64,000 nucleotides of DNA from Bacteroidaceae bacterium. Lineage in GTDB: Bacteria; Bacteroidota; Bacteroidia; Bacteroidales; Bacteroidaceae. Of the stretch, positions 1 to 7,576 are shown in pieces (positions within the stretch are counted from its first letter, which is position 1; each line of letters begins with the position of its first letter). The translations under genes and the position numbers were made by a program. The stretch is taken from positions 1 through 64,000 of the forward strand of contig JAILDV010000061.1 in NCBI GenBank assembly GCA_024688885.1, given 5' to 3'. Below the pieces are notes generated by a model. The model made no database searches. It saw only the letters and a list, made by a program, of their open reading frames with translations, and was not told the origin of the DNA.

Positions 1-118
1 ATGAAGAGTGTAAAAAGGGACAAAAAGTGGCTATTGGCTAACTACTCATTACAAAAAGTTATTATTTCATATATGATATAATTATTTTTGCCGATTATCG
101 CAAAATAGTTATAACATA

Positions 119-150
119 TTTGATATATTAGAAAATAATGCTTAACTTTG
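119..150 (+). promoter_or_regulatory. Host-type Bacteroidota promoter for the left prophage operon
   Basis: TTTG at 119-122 and TAACTTTG at 143-150 are separated by 20 nt, which matches the Bacteroidota primary-sigma consensus (TTTG, 19-21 nt, TAnnTTTG). Transcription would begin near 155. This rules out the in-frame ATG at 138, which lies inside the promoter, and places the first start at 213. Unlike the later prophage promoters, this one has the host -33 box, so it should work without phage factors. Confidence 0.7.
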
Positions 151-212
151 TATCGACAAAAGAAAAAAACAATAACTTAAATCTGGCGGCAACAGTAATA
201 CGGCAAGAAATT

Positions 213-566
213 ATGAAGTACAACGACTACAAAATCTCAAAGACATTCCAGACAGCAAGTAGCGGAGTTTATAACGCATTCAAGAATGAGGCCGCTACGG
301 TCAACGGAATCACCTTCAGCCACCACTTCTACTTCCAGTATTGCAAGGAGAGCCACGATGACGATTATGTCAACGGAAAGGCTTGCATCCCCTTCAAACC
401 AAGTTACGACGACAACTATTATATGGCTGTTGTCAATGGCGGTGTCATTCTGAGCACGGACTTGAAGACCTTTTCATTCCAGGATTCAAGCCTTGGTTAC
501 GTCAACTATGCCCACATCGACATCGAAGACCTGAAGAAGTATCACAACGTAGAGTTGGAGGACTAA
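213..566 (+). CDS. Small prophage protein of unknown function (117 aa)
   Basis: I do not recognise a family. The protein is acidic and rich in Tyr and aromatic residues (for example HHFYFQY near residue 40) and has no signal peptide or membrane segment. It starts MKYNDYKISK. The ATG at 213 was chosen because an upstream in-frame ATG at 138 falls inside the promoter at 119-150. It is the first gene of an operon that continues without a terminator through 4429; the next gene starts 3 bases after its stop. The position before a helicase and an Ibr-type pair suggests an early or accessory phage role, which is inference only. Confidence 0.6.
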   Translation: MKYNDYKISKTFQTASSGVYNAFKNEAATVNGITFSHHFYFQYCKESHDDDYVNGKACIPFKPSYDDNYYMAVVNGGVILSTDLKTFSFQDSSLGYVNYAHIDIEDLKKYHNVELED

Positions 567-569
567 TCC

Positions 570-890
570 ATGAGAACTTTATGCATCAGCGTTAGACTGG
601 AGAGCCTTGTCCGCATCAGCGACAAGGCTTTCAAAGCCACCGCCTTCGACGGCTCCAGCGACATCATACCTGCCAGTCAGGTGTTCGGTGTGGACTACGA
701 GGTACAGAAAAGTGATGCCTATTGGATCAGCGCGTGGATATTGGAGAAGAAAAGCATCCAGTACAGCGGCAAGAAGCAGGCATGGTTTGATGAGAACGGC
801 AGACAGCTGCCTACCTACACCATCGAGCGACACACGCCGGAGAAGAGAGAGGCAAAGGACAACAACATTATTAACGACTTAAAAAGATAA
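570..890 (+). CDS. Small prophage protein of unknown function (106 aa)
   Basis: No family recognised. It begins MRTLCISVRLESLVRISDKA and ends in a charged, lysine-rich tail (about residues 88-106). The first 60 residues look like a compact beta-rich domain with alternating hydrophobic positions. No membrane segment or Cys/His cluster is visible. It lies 3 nt after the preceding gene and 6 nt before the next, so it is translated within the same operon. Two shorter frames overlap it on both strands, but only this one fits the operon spacing. Confidence 0.6.
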   Translation: MRTLCISVRLESLVRISDKAFKATAFDGSSDIIPASQVFGVDYEVQKSDAYWISAWILEKKSIQYSGKKQAWFDENGRQLPTYTIERHTPEKREAKDNNIINDLKR

Positions 891-896
891 GGAACT

Positions 897-1178
897 ATGG
901 AAAAGCAAGTAATTAACAGAGGTTATCTGACATATTCACTGACAGACGGTGAGCACTTTATATATGGATTATACAACTGCCTTCGCTACGAATGGGAGAC
1001 ACAGGGCGATGTATATTGGTCGGAGGTGTTTGTCGATGGTGATGCCTTTGCGGTTGTGAGACGTGGCGAGAATGTCACTGGCAAGACAAAGGTGGAACTT
1101 GACGCAATGGTAAAGCAGAGCATCATCAACCTTGACTGGCAGAAGGAACTATGCAAGAATATACTCAAGACCAAATAG
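897..1178 (+). CDS. Small prophage protein of unknown function (93 aa)
   Basis: No family recognised. It starts MEKQVINRGY and is a soluble alpha/beta-looking protein with a C-terminal basic helix ending KNILKTK. An AAGGAACT sequence just upstream may serve as a weak ribosome-binding site. Its last 28 bases overlap the start of the helicase gene at 1151 in another frame, consistent with translational coupling. Its function may be tied to the helicase, but that is inference from position only. Confidence 0.6.
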   Translation: MEKQVINRGYLTYSLTDGEHFIYGLYNCLRYEWETQGDVYWSEVFVDGDAFAVVRRGENVTGKTKVELDAMVKQSIINLDWQKELCKNILKTK

Positions 1179-2347
1179 CCGCTATCCAGCACTTGAATGA
1201 GTGGCGCGTGGGTGCGCTCTTCATGGAGCCGGGGACGGGCAAGACGCGGGCAGCAATGACGCTCGCCAACTCGACACCCGCCACCGATTTGTTCTGGGTG
1301 GGTCCGCTGCGCACACTCGACGCTATCAGGCAGGAGGCAGAGAAGTGGGGAGGGTTCACGATGGCGGCACACTACTACGGCGTGGAATCGCTCAGCGGCT
1401 CAGACCGCATCTACATGGAACTGCTGGGCGGTGTGGAGTCGGCACAGGTGCCAATGGTCATCGTTGACGAGAGTCTGAAGGTGAAAAATGCCGAAGCCAA
1501 GCGCACACGGCGCATCCTGGAAGTGGGCAAGCGTGCAGAGTGGAAACTGGTGCTGAACGGTACGCCCGTCTCGCGCAACCTATTAGACATGTGGCCGCAG
1601 ATGGAGTTCCTGTCGCCCAAGATACTTGGCATGAGCCTGACGGAATATAAGAACACCTTCACCAAGTGGACGCGAGTAACCAAGCGCATCGGCATGAGGT
1701 CGTACACGAAGGAGTACGTCACCGGCATGGAGAATGTGGACTATCTGCACTCGCTGATTCGGCACTACGTCTATGAGTGCGACCTGCGGCTGAACATCAC
1801 CCAGAAGTGGCACAACGTCCCCTACTTCATCACCGACGAGAGCCGCCAGCGGTACAACGACATCAAGGAAGACTACCTGAGCGACGAGACGCTGGAGTGG
1901 AAGAACAACAACATCTTCCTCGCCATGACCACTGAGATGCAAGTGGCATACACCATCGACGAGGGCAAGATGGATGCCGTCAGCCGACTGCTCGAAGACC
2001 TGCCACAAGAAGAAACGATTATCTTCTGTCGCTTCATCGTGGCGCAAGAGGAATGCCGAAAGCGTTGGCCTAAGGTCACAGTGCTGTCGATGCAGAAAGA
2101 GTCGTTAGGGCTGAACCTTCAGCAGTACCGCCACACGATATTCTTTGACCGCGTGTGGGACTACGCCCTGCTGTTGCAAGCCAGTCGCCGCACCTACCGC
2201 ACAGGGCAGGAGCAAGACTGCCACTACTACGAGCTGACGGGCAACGTGGGACTGGAGCGCATGATGGCCGAGAACATCAAGAAGAAGGTGACCATGAGCG
2301 AATATCTAAAGAAAATCACGAAGGATGAACTGAGGAAGGCACTATGA
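1151..2347 (+). CDS. SNF2-type DEAD-box-like helicase/ATPase
   Basis: This 398-residue protein has a superfamily 2 helicase layout. Motif I is MEPGTGKT (residues 25-32), motif II is VDES (105-108) and motif III-like is LNGTPVS (135-141). The C-terminal lobe carries an IIFCRF strand and motif V/VI-like SLGLN and QASRRTYRTGQ. The DExx box is DES rather than DEAH, as in several phage SNF2-like proteins. Such enzymes translocate on double-stranded DNA and are common in phage replication or modification modules. The start overlaps the upstream gene, and the stop overlaps the next gene by ATGA (2344-2347). Its partners may be the PAPS-reductase-like and ParB-like proteins immediately downstream. 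Confidence 0.88.
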   Translation: MQEYTQDQIAAIQHLNEWRVGALFMEPGTGKTRAAMTLANSTPATDLFWVGPLRTLDAIRQEAEKWGGFTMAAHYYGVESLSGSDRIYMELLGGVESAQVPMVIVDESLKVKNAEAKRTRRILEVGKRAEWKLVLNGTPVSRNLLDMWPQMEFLSPKILGMSLTEYKNTFTKWTRVTKRIGMRSYTKEYVTGMENVDYLHSLIRHYVYECDLRLNITQKWHNVPYFITDESRQRYNDIKEDYLSDETLEWKNNNIFLAMTTEMQVAYTIDEGKMDAVSRLLEDLPQEETIIFCRFIVAQEECRKRWPKVTVLSMQKESLGLNLQQYRHTIFFDRVWDYALLLQASRRTYRTGQEQDCHYYELTGNVGLERMMAENIKKKVTMSEYLKKITKDELRKAL

Positions 2348-3552
2348 AGCGATACTTAGACAAGAATGTATATGAGGCAGCGGTGGAGCGTTACGACTAC
2401 ATCTACACCAACTTCGAGCGCGTCTGCATCAGTTTCAGCAACGGCAAGGACAGCGGTGTGCTGCTCAACCTCGCCATCGAAGCAGCAAGGCGACACGGCA
2501 AACTGCCCGTCAATGTGCTCTACATCGACATGGAGGCGCAATATGCCAGGGCGATAGAGTTCACGCACAGGATGTTCAGCCGCGATGAAGTGACAGGCTG
2601 GTGGGTGTGTCTGCCGATACACCTGCGCAATGCCGTCAGTCAGGTGAAGCCCTATTGGGTGTGCTGGGACAAGGAAGCCCGTGACGCATGGGTGAGGGAG
2701 TACCCGGAGAACCCGCACGTCGTGACCGACGAGAGCTACTTCCCGTTCTTCCGTCACGGCATGGAGTTCGAGGAGTTTGTACCTGAGTTTGCCCGCTGGT
2801 TCAGTCAGGGCAAGAAGACCGCCACCTGCGTAGGCATCCGCAGCGACGAGAGCCTGAACCGCTACCGCACCATCGCCAGCACATCGAAGGTGACGCTCGA
2901 CGGACTGCCCTGGACTACCAAGCTGTTCCCCAAGGAGCCGGACACGGAGATATACAACTGCTACCCCATCTACGACTGGCGCACCGAGGACATCTGGAGA
3001 GCCAACGGAAAGCGCGGCTGGGACTACAACCACATCTACGACATCATGCACATGGCAGGCGTGAGCATCTACAAGCAGAGGCTCTGCCAGCCCTACGGCG
3101 ACGACCAGCGACAAGGGCTTTACCTCTTCAAGATATTGGAGCCTGAGACTTGGGCAAAGGTGGTGAACCGTGTGGAGGGTGCCAACTTCGGCAACCGATA
3201 CACCGAGACCGACCGCACCACGCTGGGCAACTTCAAGGTGAACCTGCCCGAAGGTCACACCTACGAGAGTTATGCCAAGTTCCTGCTTCAGACGATGCCG
3301 CCATACCTTGCCGAACACTACCAGCAGAAGATAGACCGCTTCCTGGCATGGTGGGAGAAGGAGGGCGTGAGCAGCATCCCCGATTATGCCGACATCAAGG
3401 ACGAGGCACGGAAGAAAGTACCATCGTGGCGGCGCATCTGCAAAGTGCTGCTGAAGAATGACTACTGGTGCAAGGGTCTATCATTCTCGCAGACCAAGAA
3501 AGAACTGGAGAAGCAAGTGGCCATGATAACACGATATAACGAAGAATTATGA
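2344..3552 (+). CDS. PAPS-reductase-family PP-loop protein (IbrA/DUF3440-like)
   Basis: This 402-residue protein has the PP-loop FSNGKDSGV at residues 31-39, typical of phosphoadenosine phosphosulfate reductase-like ATP pyrophosphatases. It also has the long C-terminal region seen in DUF3440/IbrA proteins, including a conserved-looking LCQPYGDDQRQGL stretch. Members probably adenylate a substrate or transfer sulfur; the phage substrate is not known. It overlaps the helicase gene upstream and the ParB-like gene downstream by 4 nt each. IbrA-like and IbrB-like (ParB) genes often travel as a pair in phages and islands, and that pairing is what the context shows. A role in DNA modification is inference. 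Confidence 0.85.
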   Translation: MKRYLDKNVYEAAVERYDYIYTNFERVCISFSNGKDSGVLLNLAIEAARRHGKLPVNVLYIDMEAQYARAIEFTHRMFSRDEVTGWWVCLPIHLRNAVSQVKPYWVCWDKEARDAWVREYPENPHVVTDESYFPFFRHGMEFEEFVPEFARWFSQGKKTATCVGIRSDESLNRYRTIASTSKVTLDGLPWTTKLFPKEPDTEIYNCYPIYDWRTEDIWRANGKRGWDYNHIYDIMHMAGVSIYKQRLCQPYGDDQRQGLYLFKILEPETWAKVVNRVEGANFGNRYTETDRTTLGNFKVNLPEGHTYESYAKFLLQTMPPYLAEHYQQKIDRFLAWWEKEGVSSIPDYADIKDEARKKVPSWRRICKVLLKNDYWCKGLSFSQTKKELEKQVAMITRYNEEL

Positions 3553-4184
3553 TACAGGAATTATTAAAAGACATCCCATTCGACGAGAAGGTAAAGGTGT
3601 TCAACACCATCACGCAAGAGCTATATGACTGGCTCGGAGTGAATCACCCGTCGCTCAACGTGCAACTGGTGCCAGCCAATCAGGTGCAAGGCAACGACTA
3701 CAACCCGAACCACGTAGCACCGCCGGAAATGAAGCTGCTGAAACTCTCTATCAAGAAAGACGGAGTGACGATGCCCGTCGTGGTGTGCGACACGCCCGAA
3801 GACAAGAAGCACCCCTACACGGTGGTTGACGGCTTCCACCGCACCACGGTCATTCAGACCGACAAGCAGGTGAACCAATCGCTGCACGGCTACGTTCCAG
3901 TGAGCCGTCTGAACAAGTCGATAGAAGACCGCATCACCGCCACCGTGCGTCACAACATGGCACGCGGCACGCACCAGGTAGAACTCTCCGCCAAGCTCAT
4001 CGTCCTGCTGAAGAAGCACAACTGGACGAATTCCCGCATCGGCATGGAGCTTGGCATGGATGCCGATGAGGTGCTGCGCCTTAAACAGATCACAGGGATT
4101 GCCGAAGCCTTCAAGGACGAAGAGTTCTCGAAGTCGTGGGAGCCGGTATATGAAGACGAACCAATAAAAGAAGAACTATTATGA
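3549..4184 (+). CDS. ParB/IbrB-like nuclease-domain protein
   Basis: This 211-residue protein has a ParB N-terminal-like core: NDYNPN at residues 49-54, then a helix and VVDGFHR at 92-98, matching the G-x-H-R-type signature of ParB/Srx-fold proteins. A helix-turn-helix-like segment follows (about 145-175, including GMELGMDADEVLRLKQ). It overlaps the PAPS-reductase-like gene upstream by 4 nt and the XRE gene downstream by 4 nt. This is the usual IbrA-IbrB arrangement. Some proteins of this fold bind or nick DNA and hydrolyse CTP or ATP; which applies here cannot be read from the sequence. Confidence 0.85.
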   Translation: MIQELLKDIPFDEKVKVFNTITQELYDWLGVNHPSLNVQLVPANQVQGNDYNPNHVAPPEMKLLKLSIKKDGVTMPVVVCDTPEDKKHPYTVVDGFHRTTVIQTDKQVNQSLHGYVPVSRLNKSIEDRITATVRHNMARGTHQVELSAKLIVLLKKHNWTNSRIGMELGMDADEVLRLKQITGIAEAFKDEEFSKSWEPVYEDEPIKEELL

Positions 4185-4429
4185 CAGAAGAACAGAAAAT
4201 AAAGAATCGTGAGCGCATCGGGCAACGGTTTGCCGAGGAGCGCAAGAGTGTGGAATGGGTGGATGCCAACGGAATCACGCGGAAGGGCATGACTCAAACG
4301 GAATTTGCGGAGCGGTGCGGACTGCTCCAGAGCAACATCGCCAGAGTGGAGAGAGGGTATTTTAGTGTGGGCTTCGACACGCTGGAGGCGATGGCTGAGG
4401 GACTCGGGAAGAAAATTGATATTGTTTAA
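4181..4429 (+). CDS. XRE-family helix-turn-helix regulator
   Basis: This 82-residue protein is mostly one Cro/C1-type DNA-binding domain. The helix-turn-helix spans TQTEFAERCGLLQ to SNIARVERG (about residues 34-55), followed by FDTLEAMAEGLG. The N-terminal 30 residues are charged and may form an extra helix. It overlaps the ParB-like gene by ATGA and is the last gene of the left operon before the terminase promoter. It may control the left operon or the lytic switch. No operator is evident. Confidence 0.85.
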   Translation: MTEEQKIKNRERIGQRFAEERKSVEWVDANGITRKGMTQTEFAERCGLLQSNIARVERGYFSVGFDTLEAMAEGLGKKIDIV

Positions 4430-4817
4430 CTCAAAAAATGAAGGAACTATAAATGACATTATTGCTTTATTGATTACGGTGGCGGGCATTGTTGTACTGG
4501 TTTGGTTCTTCCAATGGGATGCCAATAGGAGTGCCCGAATGAAGGCGGAAAAAGCGGAACGAGAGATGGCAGAAGAGATGGCAGGGGCTGAAAGGAAACA
4601 ACGTGAGCATGAGGAACAAATGGAGAAAGCAAGAAGGTTGATGGCATTGTCTGAGATGATGAAGCGGCGCATCGGGGACAATACGTTGAAGGATTCCGCG
4701 TTTTGCCTGTCCCTGGTGCGCAACGCTTCACGGCTGCATGGTACAACTTGGAGATTTTCTCATTATCTTTGCACCAAAAAACATAAGCTATGGGGAAGAA
4801 AAGCAAGACACAGCTGA
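4416..4817 (+). CDS. Possible small membrane-anchored coiled-coil protein
   Basis: An open frame here encodes a clear transmembrane helix (IIALLITVAGIVVLVWFF, about residues 14-31). A long charged coiled-coil-like stretch rich in Lys, Glu, Met and Arg follows, so the protein looks real. No ATG precedes the membrane segment. The only starts are TTG at 4416 or 4422, inside the end of the XRE gene in another frame. A +1 shift from the XRE frame could also make an XRE-membrane fusion. The 3' part overlaps the terminase promoter and start. The exact ends are uncertain, and the function is unknown. Confidence 0.35.
   Translation: MILFNSKNEGTINDIIALLITVAGIVVLVWFFQWDANRSARMKAEKAEREMAEEMAGAERKQREHEEQMEKARRLMALSEMMKRRIGDNTLKDSAFCLSLVRNASRLHGTTWRFSHYLCTKKHKLWGRKARHS
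4741..4771 (+). promoter_or_regulatory. Prophage-class promoter for terminase operon
   Basis: GTACAAC (4741-4747), a 16-nt gap and TATCTTTG (4764-4771) followed by CA and an A-rich stretch. The -7 box is the Bacteroidota type, but no TTTG is present at -33. The same GTAYnA(C/A) element at nearly the same distance occurs at 7527, 21455 and 34288. Transcription should begin about 10 nt before the terminase small-subunit ATG at 4790. Confidence 0.6.
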
Positions 4818-5329
4818 CCATGAAGCAGGAGAAGTTCTGCCAAGAGTACGTGAATACAGGATTTGCGTCTGCCGCATACAGGCTTGCGTACAGCACGGAG
4901 AACATGAAGCCTGAAAGCATCTGGTGTGAAGCCTGCAAACTGCTGGCAAGCCCAAATGTTTCCCAAAGGGTTGAGCAACTGAAGAGGGAGAACGCCGAAC
5001 GTGCTGCGGTTGACAGGGCAAGAGTCGAAAGTGTGCTCATGAGCATTGTCGATTCCGACATCGCAGACTTCTTCAAGTATGACGAGAAGAAGGGCAAGTT
5101 CGTCATGAAGGGCATCCACGAACTACCAAAGCATGCGAGGCTGGCTGTGAAGAAAATCAAGACCAAGCACGGGGAGAGTGAGTATGAGCTCAATGGCAAG
5201 GTGGATGCGGCGAGACTTCTTGCGTCCATGAACGGTTGGGAGCGGCCGAAGGAGGTGAAGCTGAGCGGTGGCGGTGTTCCTGTGCGGTCGGAAATCCGTA
5301 TTGGATTCGATGACGAGGAAGACGAGTAG
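4790..5329 (+). CDS. Phage terminase small subunit
   Basis: This 179-residue protein matches the Terminase_2 type. An N-terminal DNA-binding region (LTMKQEKFCQEYVNTG at residues 10-25, then AAYRLAYS) is followed by ANVSQRVEQL-like helices and a charged C-terminal segment. In this family the N-terminal helices recognise the packaging start on viral DNA, and oligomers hand it to the large subunit. The ATG lies about 19 nt behind the promoter at 4741-4771. The large-subunit gene starts 19 nt after its stop. Identification rests on family resemblance plus position. Confidence 0.88.
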   Translation: MGKKSKTQLTMKQEKFCQEYVNTGFASAAYRLAYSTENMKPESIWCEACKLLASPNVSQRVEQLKRENAERAAVDRARVESVLMSIVDSDIADFFKYDEKKGKFVMKGIHELPKHARLAVKKIKTKHGESEYELNGKVDAARLLASMNGWERPKEVKLSGGGVPVRSEIRIGFDDEEDE

Positions 5330-5348
5330 CAAATTACGGGCAAATAAA

Positions 5349-7349
5349 ATGGTCATCAATCCGAGAAAACTCAACCCTAACGGCTTTTGGCTGTTGCGGT
5401 GCCTCCAAGACGAGGCGCTGCGATACGTTGTGCTGTATGGTGGTTCATCCTCTGCCAAGTCATTCAGCGTTGCCCAGGTAGTGCTCATCATGACGTTGTG
5501 GGATGGTGAGAACTCTCTTGTGATGCGTAAGGTCGGTGCTGCCATCAGCAAGACGATATACGAGGACTTCCGTGTGGCTGCACAGACGTTGGGTGTAAGT
5601 GACATGTTCAAGTTCGTGCAGAACTGCTGCAGGTGTGTTGTCAACGGAGCGAAGATAGACTTCTCTGGATTGGATGACCCAGAGAAGGTGAAGGGTATCT
5701 CCAACTACAAGCGTGTGTTGCTTGAAGAGCTGTCGGAGTTTGAGCTGCAGGACTGGAAACAAATCAGGAAACGTCTGAGAGGAAAGAAAGGTCAGCAGAT
5801 AGTTGCCACCTTCAACCCCATCAATGAGAAGCACTGGATCAAGAAAGACTTCATCGACATGGACAAATGGCATGACGTTCCTATGCAGGTGATGATAGGA
5901 GGCGAGAAGGTGCCGGAGCATCTGTGCCGTGTGAAGAGCGTGAGGATGAATGAGCCTAAGATGGTGATGAATGCGAGGACGGGAGAGCTGGAGCAGAAGC
6001 CCTCAAACGCTGTACTCATCCAAAGCACCTATCTTAACAACTTCTGGGTGGTCGGCTCTCCTGACGGGAAATATGGCTACTATGACGAGCAATGTGTGGC
6101 AGACTTCGAGTATGACCGTCTGCACGATCCAGACTACTACAATGTCTATGCGCTTGGCGAGTGGGGTGTGATACGAACGGGAAGCGAGTTCTTCGGTTCG
6201 TTCAACATCGGCAAGCATGTGAAGCCTGTCGAATACGACAAAGACTTCCCTATCCATCTGAGTGTCGATAACAACGTGCTGCCGTACATCTCCTGCTCGA
6301 TGTGGCAGGTGGACACCTCCAGCGGAAAGCGTGTAGTTGAAATAGGCGAGGTGTGCGCTGAGAATCCGAACAACACCGTGAAGAAGGCTGCGACTATGGT
6401 CGGCGCTGTCCTGAATGGCATGGGATATGAAGGAAAGTTGTATGTGCATGGTGATGCGAGCACCAGGGCGGCGAACACGTTCGATGATGAGAAACGCAGT
6501 TGGATGGATCTGTACATCGAGACGCTGAAAGGTTGCGGACTCGATGTGGTTGACTGCGTGGGTGACAAGAATCCGAGTGTGGCCATGAGCGGTGAGTTCA
6601 TCAATCAGATACTTGATGGCGAGATAGAGGGTGTGGAGCTGGTGGTAGGTGACAGTTGCAAGAACTCCATCATCGACTATCAGAGTGTCCAGAAGGATGT
6701 GAACGGTGCGATGCTCAAGACGAAGGTGAAGAACAAGACCACTGGGCAGAGTTATGAAGAGCACGGGCACCTGAGTGACACGCTTCGCTATATGGTGGTG
6801 GATGCCTGCAGGGATGAGTTCACGGCATTCAGCATGAGGAGAAAGAGGAACATCTACGCCAAGGATGGTGCAGTCAAGTTCTACAATGCCGATGGTGAGT
6901 ATGATTATGGACAGAAGGTGCTGTATGTGATGCCGAACGTGAACGGCAGATTCGTCATGTGCCAGGCGAACGCGCTTGGCGACCTCTGGCATGTCGTGTC
7001 CGTCGCCTTCCGTGAGACCATCTCGACGGAGGAGATGGCGAGCCTCATCATTGACAGCGGTGCCGATGTCTGCGTCATCGAGTGCGCTGAGGCTTATTTC
7101 CCCTTCGTCCGTGACCTAAGGACACGCACCACCATGCCTGTGAAGGTGATGAAGGAGTTCACGGATGTTGACGGGCGCATTGCAGCCACCAGTGACTACG
7201 TGGGGAAGCGGATGCGTTTCATGAGCATGCAGGACGGCGAGTACGGCTTGTTCATGGACAGCCTGTACGACTACAACAAGGATGGAGAGGAGAAGTGCGC
7301 CAGCGCTGTGATGAGCGGATTGGCTCAGTATGTCGCCAAGAGGTCATGA
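5349..7349 (+). CDS. Phage terminase large subunit with long C-terminal extension
   Basis: The packaging ATPase/nuclease. Walker A is GGSSSAKS (residues 31-38), Walker B is VLLEELSE (123-130), with coupling motif ATFNP (153-157). The RNase H-like nuclease domain has acidic positions at D307 (HLSVDNN), D369 (HGDA) and D477 (HLSDTLRY). Most relatives end soon after that last motif; this one continues for about 176 residues to 666. That extension again looks alpha/beta (VLYVMPNV, DVCVIEC) and could be a degenerate second RNase H-like fold. I chose ATG 5349 because it follows the small-subunit stop; an in-frame ATG at 5268 would overlap that gene by 62 bases. Confidence 0.92.
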   Translation: MVINPRKLNPNGFWLLRCLQDEALRYVVLYGGSSSAKSFSVAQVVLIMTLWDGENSLVMRKVGAAISKTIYEDFRVAAQTLGVSDMFKFVQNCCRCVVNGAKIDFSGLDDPEKVKGISNYKRVLLEELSEFELQDWKQIRKRLRGKKGQQIVATFNPINEKHWIKKDFIDMDKWHDVPMQVMIGGEKVPEHLCRVKSVRMNEPKMVMNARTGELEQKPSNAVLIQSTYLNNFWVVGSPDGKYGYYDEQCVADFEYDRLHDPDYYNVYALGEWGVIRTGSEFFGSFNIGKHVKPVEYDKDFPIHLSVDNNVLPYISCSMWQVDTSSGKRVVEIGEVCAENPNNTVKKAATMVGAVLNGMGYEGKLYVHGDASTRAANTFDDEKRSWMDLYIETLKGCGLDVVDCVGDKNPSVAMSGEFINQILDGEIEGVELVVGDSCKNSIIDYQSVQKDVNGAMLKTKVKNKTTGQSYEEHGHLSDTLRYMVVDACRDEFTAFSMRRKRNIYAKDGAVKFYNADGEYDYGQKVLYVMPNVNGRFVMCQANALGDLWHVVSVAFRETISTEEMASLIIDSGADVCVIECAEAYFPFVRDLRTRTTMPVKVMKEFTDVDGRIAATSDYVGKRMRFMSMQDGEYGLFMDSLYDYNKDGEEKCASAVMSGLAQYVAKRS

Positions 7350-7418
7350 ACGTCTTGCTGGCGTCGGCAGGACGATGATATCATTTACGTGACCCCACGA
7401 AAATTGTGCCTTATATTT

Positions 7419-7444
7419 TAAGGGGATGAAAATTCCCTTATTTT
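7419..7444 (+). terminator. Probable terminator after the terminase genes
   Basis: TAAGGG (7419-7424) can pair with CCCTTA (7435-7440), followed by TTTT. The stem is short (6 bp), so this is a weak call. It sits between the terminase stop and the next prophage promoter. Confidence 0.4.
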
Positions 7445-7526
7445 GATAATCTCTCATAAGTGAATGAAAAACATGTTGTTATGGCGAATTTTCGAGAAGA
7501 GGTGTTCTTCAGGATTCGCTGTTCGG

Positions 7527-7557
7527 GTATCACGAAAGTGTTCTTTGCGTAATTTTG
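7527..7557 (+). promoter_or_regulatory. Prophage-class promoter for portal-capsid-tail operon
   Basis: GTATCAC (7527-7533), 16 nt, TAATTTTG (7550-7557) followed by CGAC and A-rich sequence. The geometry is identical to the terminase promoter. The leader to the portal ATG at 7577 is only about 13 nt. Confidence 0.6.
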
Positions 7558-7576
7558 CGACAAAGATTATCACGTG

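Noticed and set aside
1-81. A 26-codon frame from the first base (MKSVKRDKKWLLANYSLQKV and onward) as a gene
   Set aside because: It might be the end of a gene running in from the left, or chance. It is too short and no leader or family is visible, so no feature was called.
138-212. N-terminal extension of the first prophage gene from ATG 138
   Set aside because: The ATG lies inside the TTTG/TAACTTTG promoter, upstream of the expected transcript start.
2356-3318. Long reverse-strand frame (320 codons) opposite the PAPS-reductase-like gene
   Set aside because: It is rich in Val, His and Leu from codon-position complementarity to a GC-rich gene and has no recognisable motif. It is a shadow of the forward gene.
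6003-6992. Long reverse-strand frame opposite the terminase large subunit
   Set aside because: Same type of shadow; the forward strand carries intact Walker and nuclease motifs.
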